64,000 bases of DNA from Casuarius casuarius (taxonomy: Eukaryota; Chordata; Aves; Casuariiformes; Casuariidae): assembly GCA_003342895.1 (NCBI GenBank), contig PTFA01000005.1:1822504-1886503 (forward strand), given 5' to 3'. Each line of letters begins with the position of its first letter. The stretch's first letter is position 1. The translations under genes and the position numbers were made by a program. Positions 62,835 through 64,000 of this stretch are shown piece by piece. The notes below the pieces were generated by a model. The model ran no database searches and was not told the origin of the DNA. It worked only from the letters and a program-made list of their open reading frames with translations.

Positions 62835-63078
62835 TAATTTGGAATTTGTAGAGCNGAGAGCAGAAAAAGAGCTAATAAGGACAAAACGAAGTTCACAGAA
62901 ATTTTTGCATACGGCCCCTTTATTAATCTGCATTTGTGACAATTATGCATCTGATCCTGAAGAAGTAGTGAACTGGATGCGTACTGCCTCTGTTCCAATG
63001 GTTATAATCAGATATAGTTATGCTCACAGACTATTAGACTATTTTATTTGCAGATCTGCAGTGCAGGACACTAAGTAG
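62835..63078 (+). other. Unexplained open frame antisense to WNK1
   Basis: After a strong acceptor-like TTTTTTGCTTTCAG (62821-62834) an 81-codon frame runs to a TAG and includes SDPEEVVNWMRTASVPMVII. The amino acid mix is protein-like, but it has one N within the frame and no recognisable family. No exon upstream or downstream on this strand is evident, so it may be chance or a remnant. Confidence 0.12.
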
Positions 63079-64000
63079 GCATGGGAATCATCATAATGGA
63101 TTAGACTAGAGTTTGACCCATTCNGGTAAGTTTCATAAAATATATAAAAAGTATATTCACATTTAAAACATAGTTACAGCTTTCAAAGAAGGTATGTGTN
63201 TTTCAGGACATTGACTATGCCTCCAGAACCAGCAGAATGTAATCTTTTTCCAATAGCGAGTTAACAGATGAATTCCAGGTCTACGCTGCTCAACTTCCTC
63301 TCACCGTATAAAGGTTTTGATTTGGTTTTCCGTTTTGTTTTAATGAAGCCATAAGATCATGCATCAGAGCTAGTATCTCTACAATCAGGCCTCACAGTGA
63401 GCAATGTGCAACAAGCTTAAAAAAAAAAAAAAAAAACCTACAGGATGCCACACTTATGTGATACAAGACCTTTTTTGGTTGTCAGGCTTGGACATGCAGC
63501 TTCTGAAGCATTCCCAACTCAGTCCAGAAAGCAAAGAGATTTTTAGGAATCATACTTTGACTTCCATAGGCTGATATTTATTATGGTGAGCCTGCAGCAG
63601 AGTCTGTACTCTAGAGTATAAAAACTACATTCCAATGTTGTCTGCTGACCTAAATCTCAATATTAAATATAGCTTTAACTCTAAGAGACAAGATAGATAC
63701 AGTTTACTTTGAAACGTCACTAAAAGATAAAATATACCTCACATGTAAACATCTTCCTGTATTATATTTTGAGTTTTAAGAAGTCACCTTTTATATATTG
63801 TTACAGCCAGAGCAATTCTGACATACGGAAATATTATTTTGCACCTCACTACTTCCTGTCATAAAAAGTAAGAATCAGCTGCATTATCATTTCTACCAGA
63901 CTGCACTAGAGAATCTCATGGTTCACACACAGGTATGATATTGTGTCTGTTCTTAACTCTTTTTCCATAGTTACTGCCTANGTGAAGAAAATCCACTGGT

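Larger units (their letters stand above)
32849..64000 (-). other. WNK1: WNK1 intron 1, 3' part (31 kb)
   Basis: No exon 1 is visible. That exon is long and GC-rich with Pro/Ala runs, and no such block occurs up to the right edge. The stretch is AT-rich with simple repeats, one diverged local duplication and a few unexplained open frames (51.0-51.3 kb minus, 62.8-63.1 kb plus). In humans, large deletions within intron 1 raise WNK1 expression and cause familial hyperkalaemic hypertension, so regulatory elements are expected here, but I cannot point to one. Confidence 0.75.

Noticed and set aside
32849..64000. Search for WNK1 exon 1 within the window
   Set aside because: No GC-rich block and no codons for the glycine-rich loop or the CELQ end of exon 1 were found. 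Exon 1 must be beyond the right edge.

Overview
The window is 64 kb of vertebrate nuclear DNA, AT-rich and intron-dominated, and most likely avian. It carries CR1-type LINE fragments, few other dispersed repeats, and introns that look compact for this gene. Isolated single N bases every few kb suggest a draft short-read assembly. The one gene I can identify with confidence is WNK1 (with-no-lysine kinase 1), transcribed right to left on the minus strand.

Layout on the minus strand, from high to low coordinates. Positions 64000-32849 are the 3' part of intron 1. Exon 1, which encodes the N-terminus and the start of the kinase domain, is not in the window. The exons seen are exon 2 (32848-32676), exon 3 (28055-27835), exon 4 (25773-25616), exon 5 (7851-7763), exon 6 (5977-5758), exon 7 (5534-5198), exon 8 (4116-3929) and the alternative neuronal-type exon 8b (884-627). 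Splice phases chain without a break (0>2>1>0>2>0>1>0>0) and all boundaries are GT/AG. Without exon 4A these exons give 1644 nt, or 548 codons. Residue numbering in the kinase domain matches mammalian WNK1 with no indels. The window ends inside the intron after exon 8b, so the HSN2 exon, exon 9 and later exons lie off the left edge.

The most interesting element is in the 17.8 kb intron 4. At 12734-12645 there is a 30-codon ATG-initiated exon. It encodes a hydrophobic, cysteine-rich peptide and ends in phase 0 at a GTATGT donor, so it joins exon 5 in frame. Its position, length, phase and composition match exon 4A, the alternative first exon of kidney-specific, kinase-less KS-WNK1. A local cluster of CpG dinucleotides (about 12.79-13.15 kb) lies just upstream and is a natural candidate for the internal promoter. 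A predicted 5'UTR hairpin and a 5-codon upstream ORF, whose TGA overlaps the exon 4A ATG (TGATG), suggest translational control.

Intron 3 also contains two candidate micro-exons (9 nt and 25 nt) with strong splice signals. They lie just upstream of exon 4, at the point encoding the kinase activation loop. The rest is intronic: two minus-strand CR1 fragments, simple repeats, one diverged local duplication, and a few unexplained open frames that I do not call as genes. I found no CRISPR array, tRNA, rRNA or second convincing gene.

How the parts work together: full-length WNK1 (exons 1-8 and beyond) is a chloride-sensing kinase that activates SPAK/OSR1 and so controls NCC/NKCC/KCC cotransporters. 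KS-WNK1 (exon 4A onward) keeps the autoinhibitory, coiled-coil and KLHL3-binding regions but lacks most of the kinase domain. Inclusion of exon 8b gives an isoform type associated with the nervous system.
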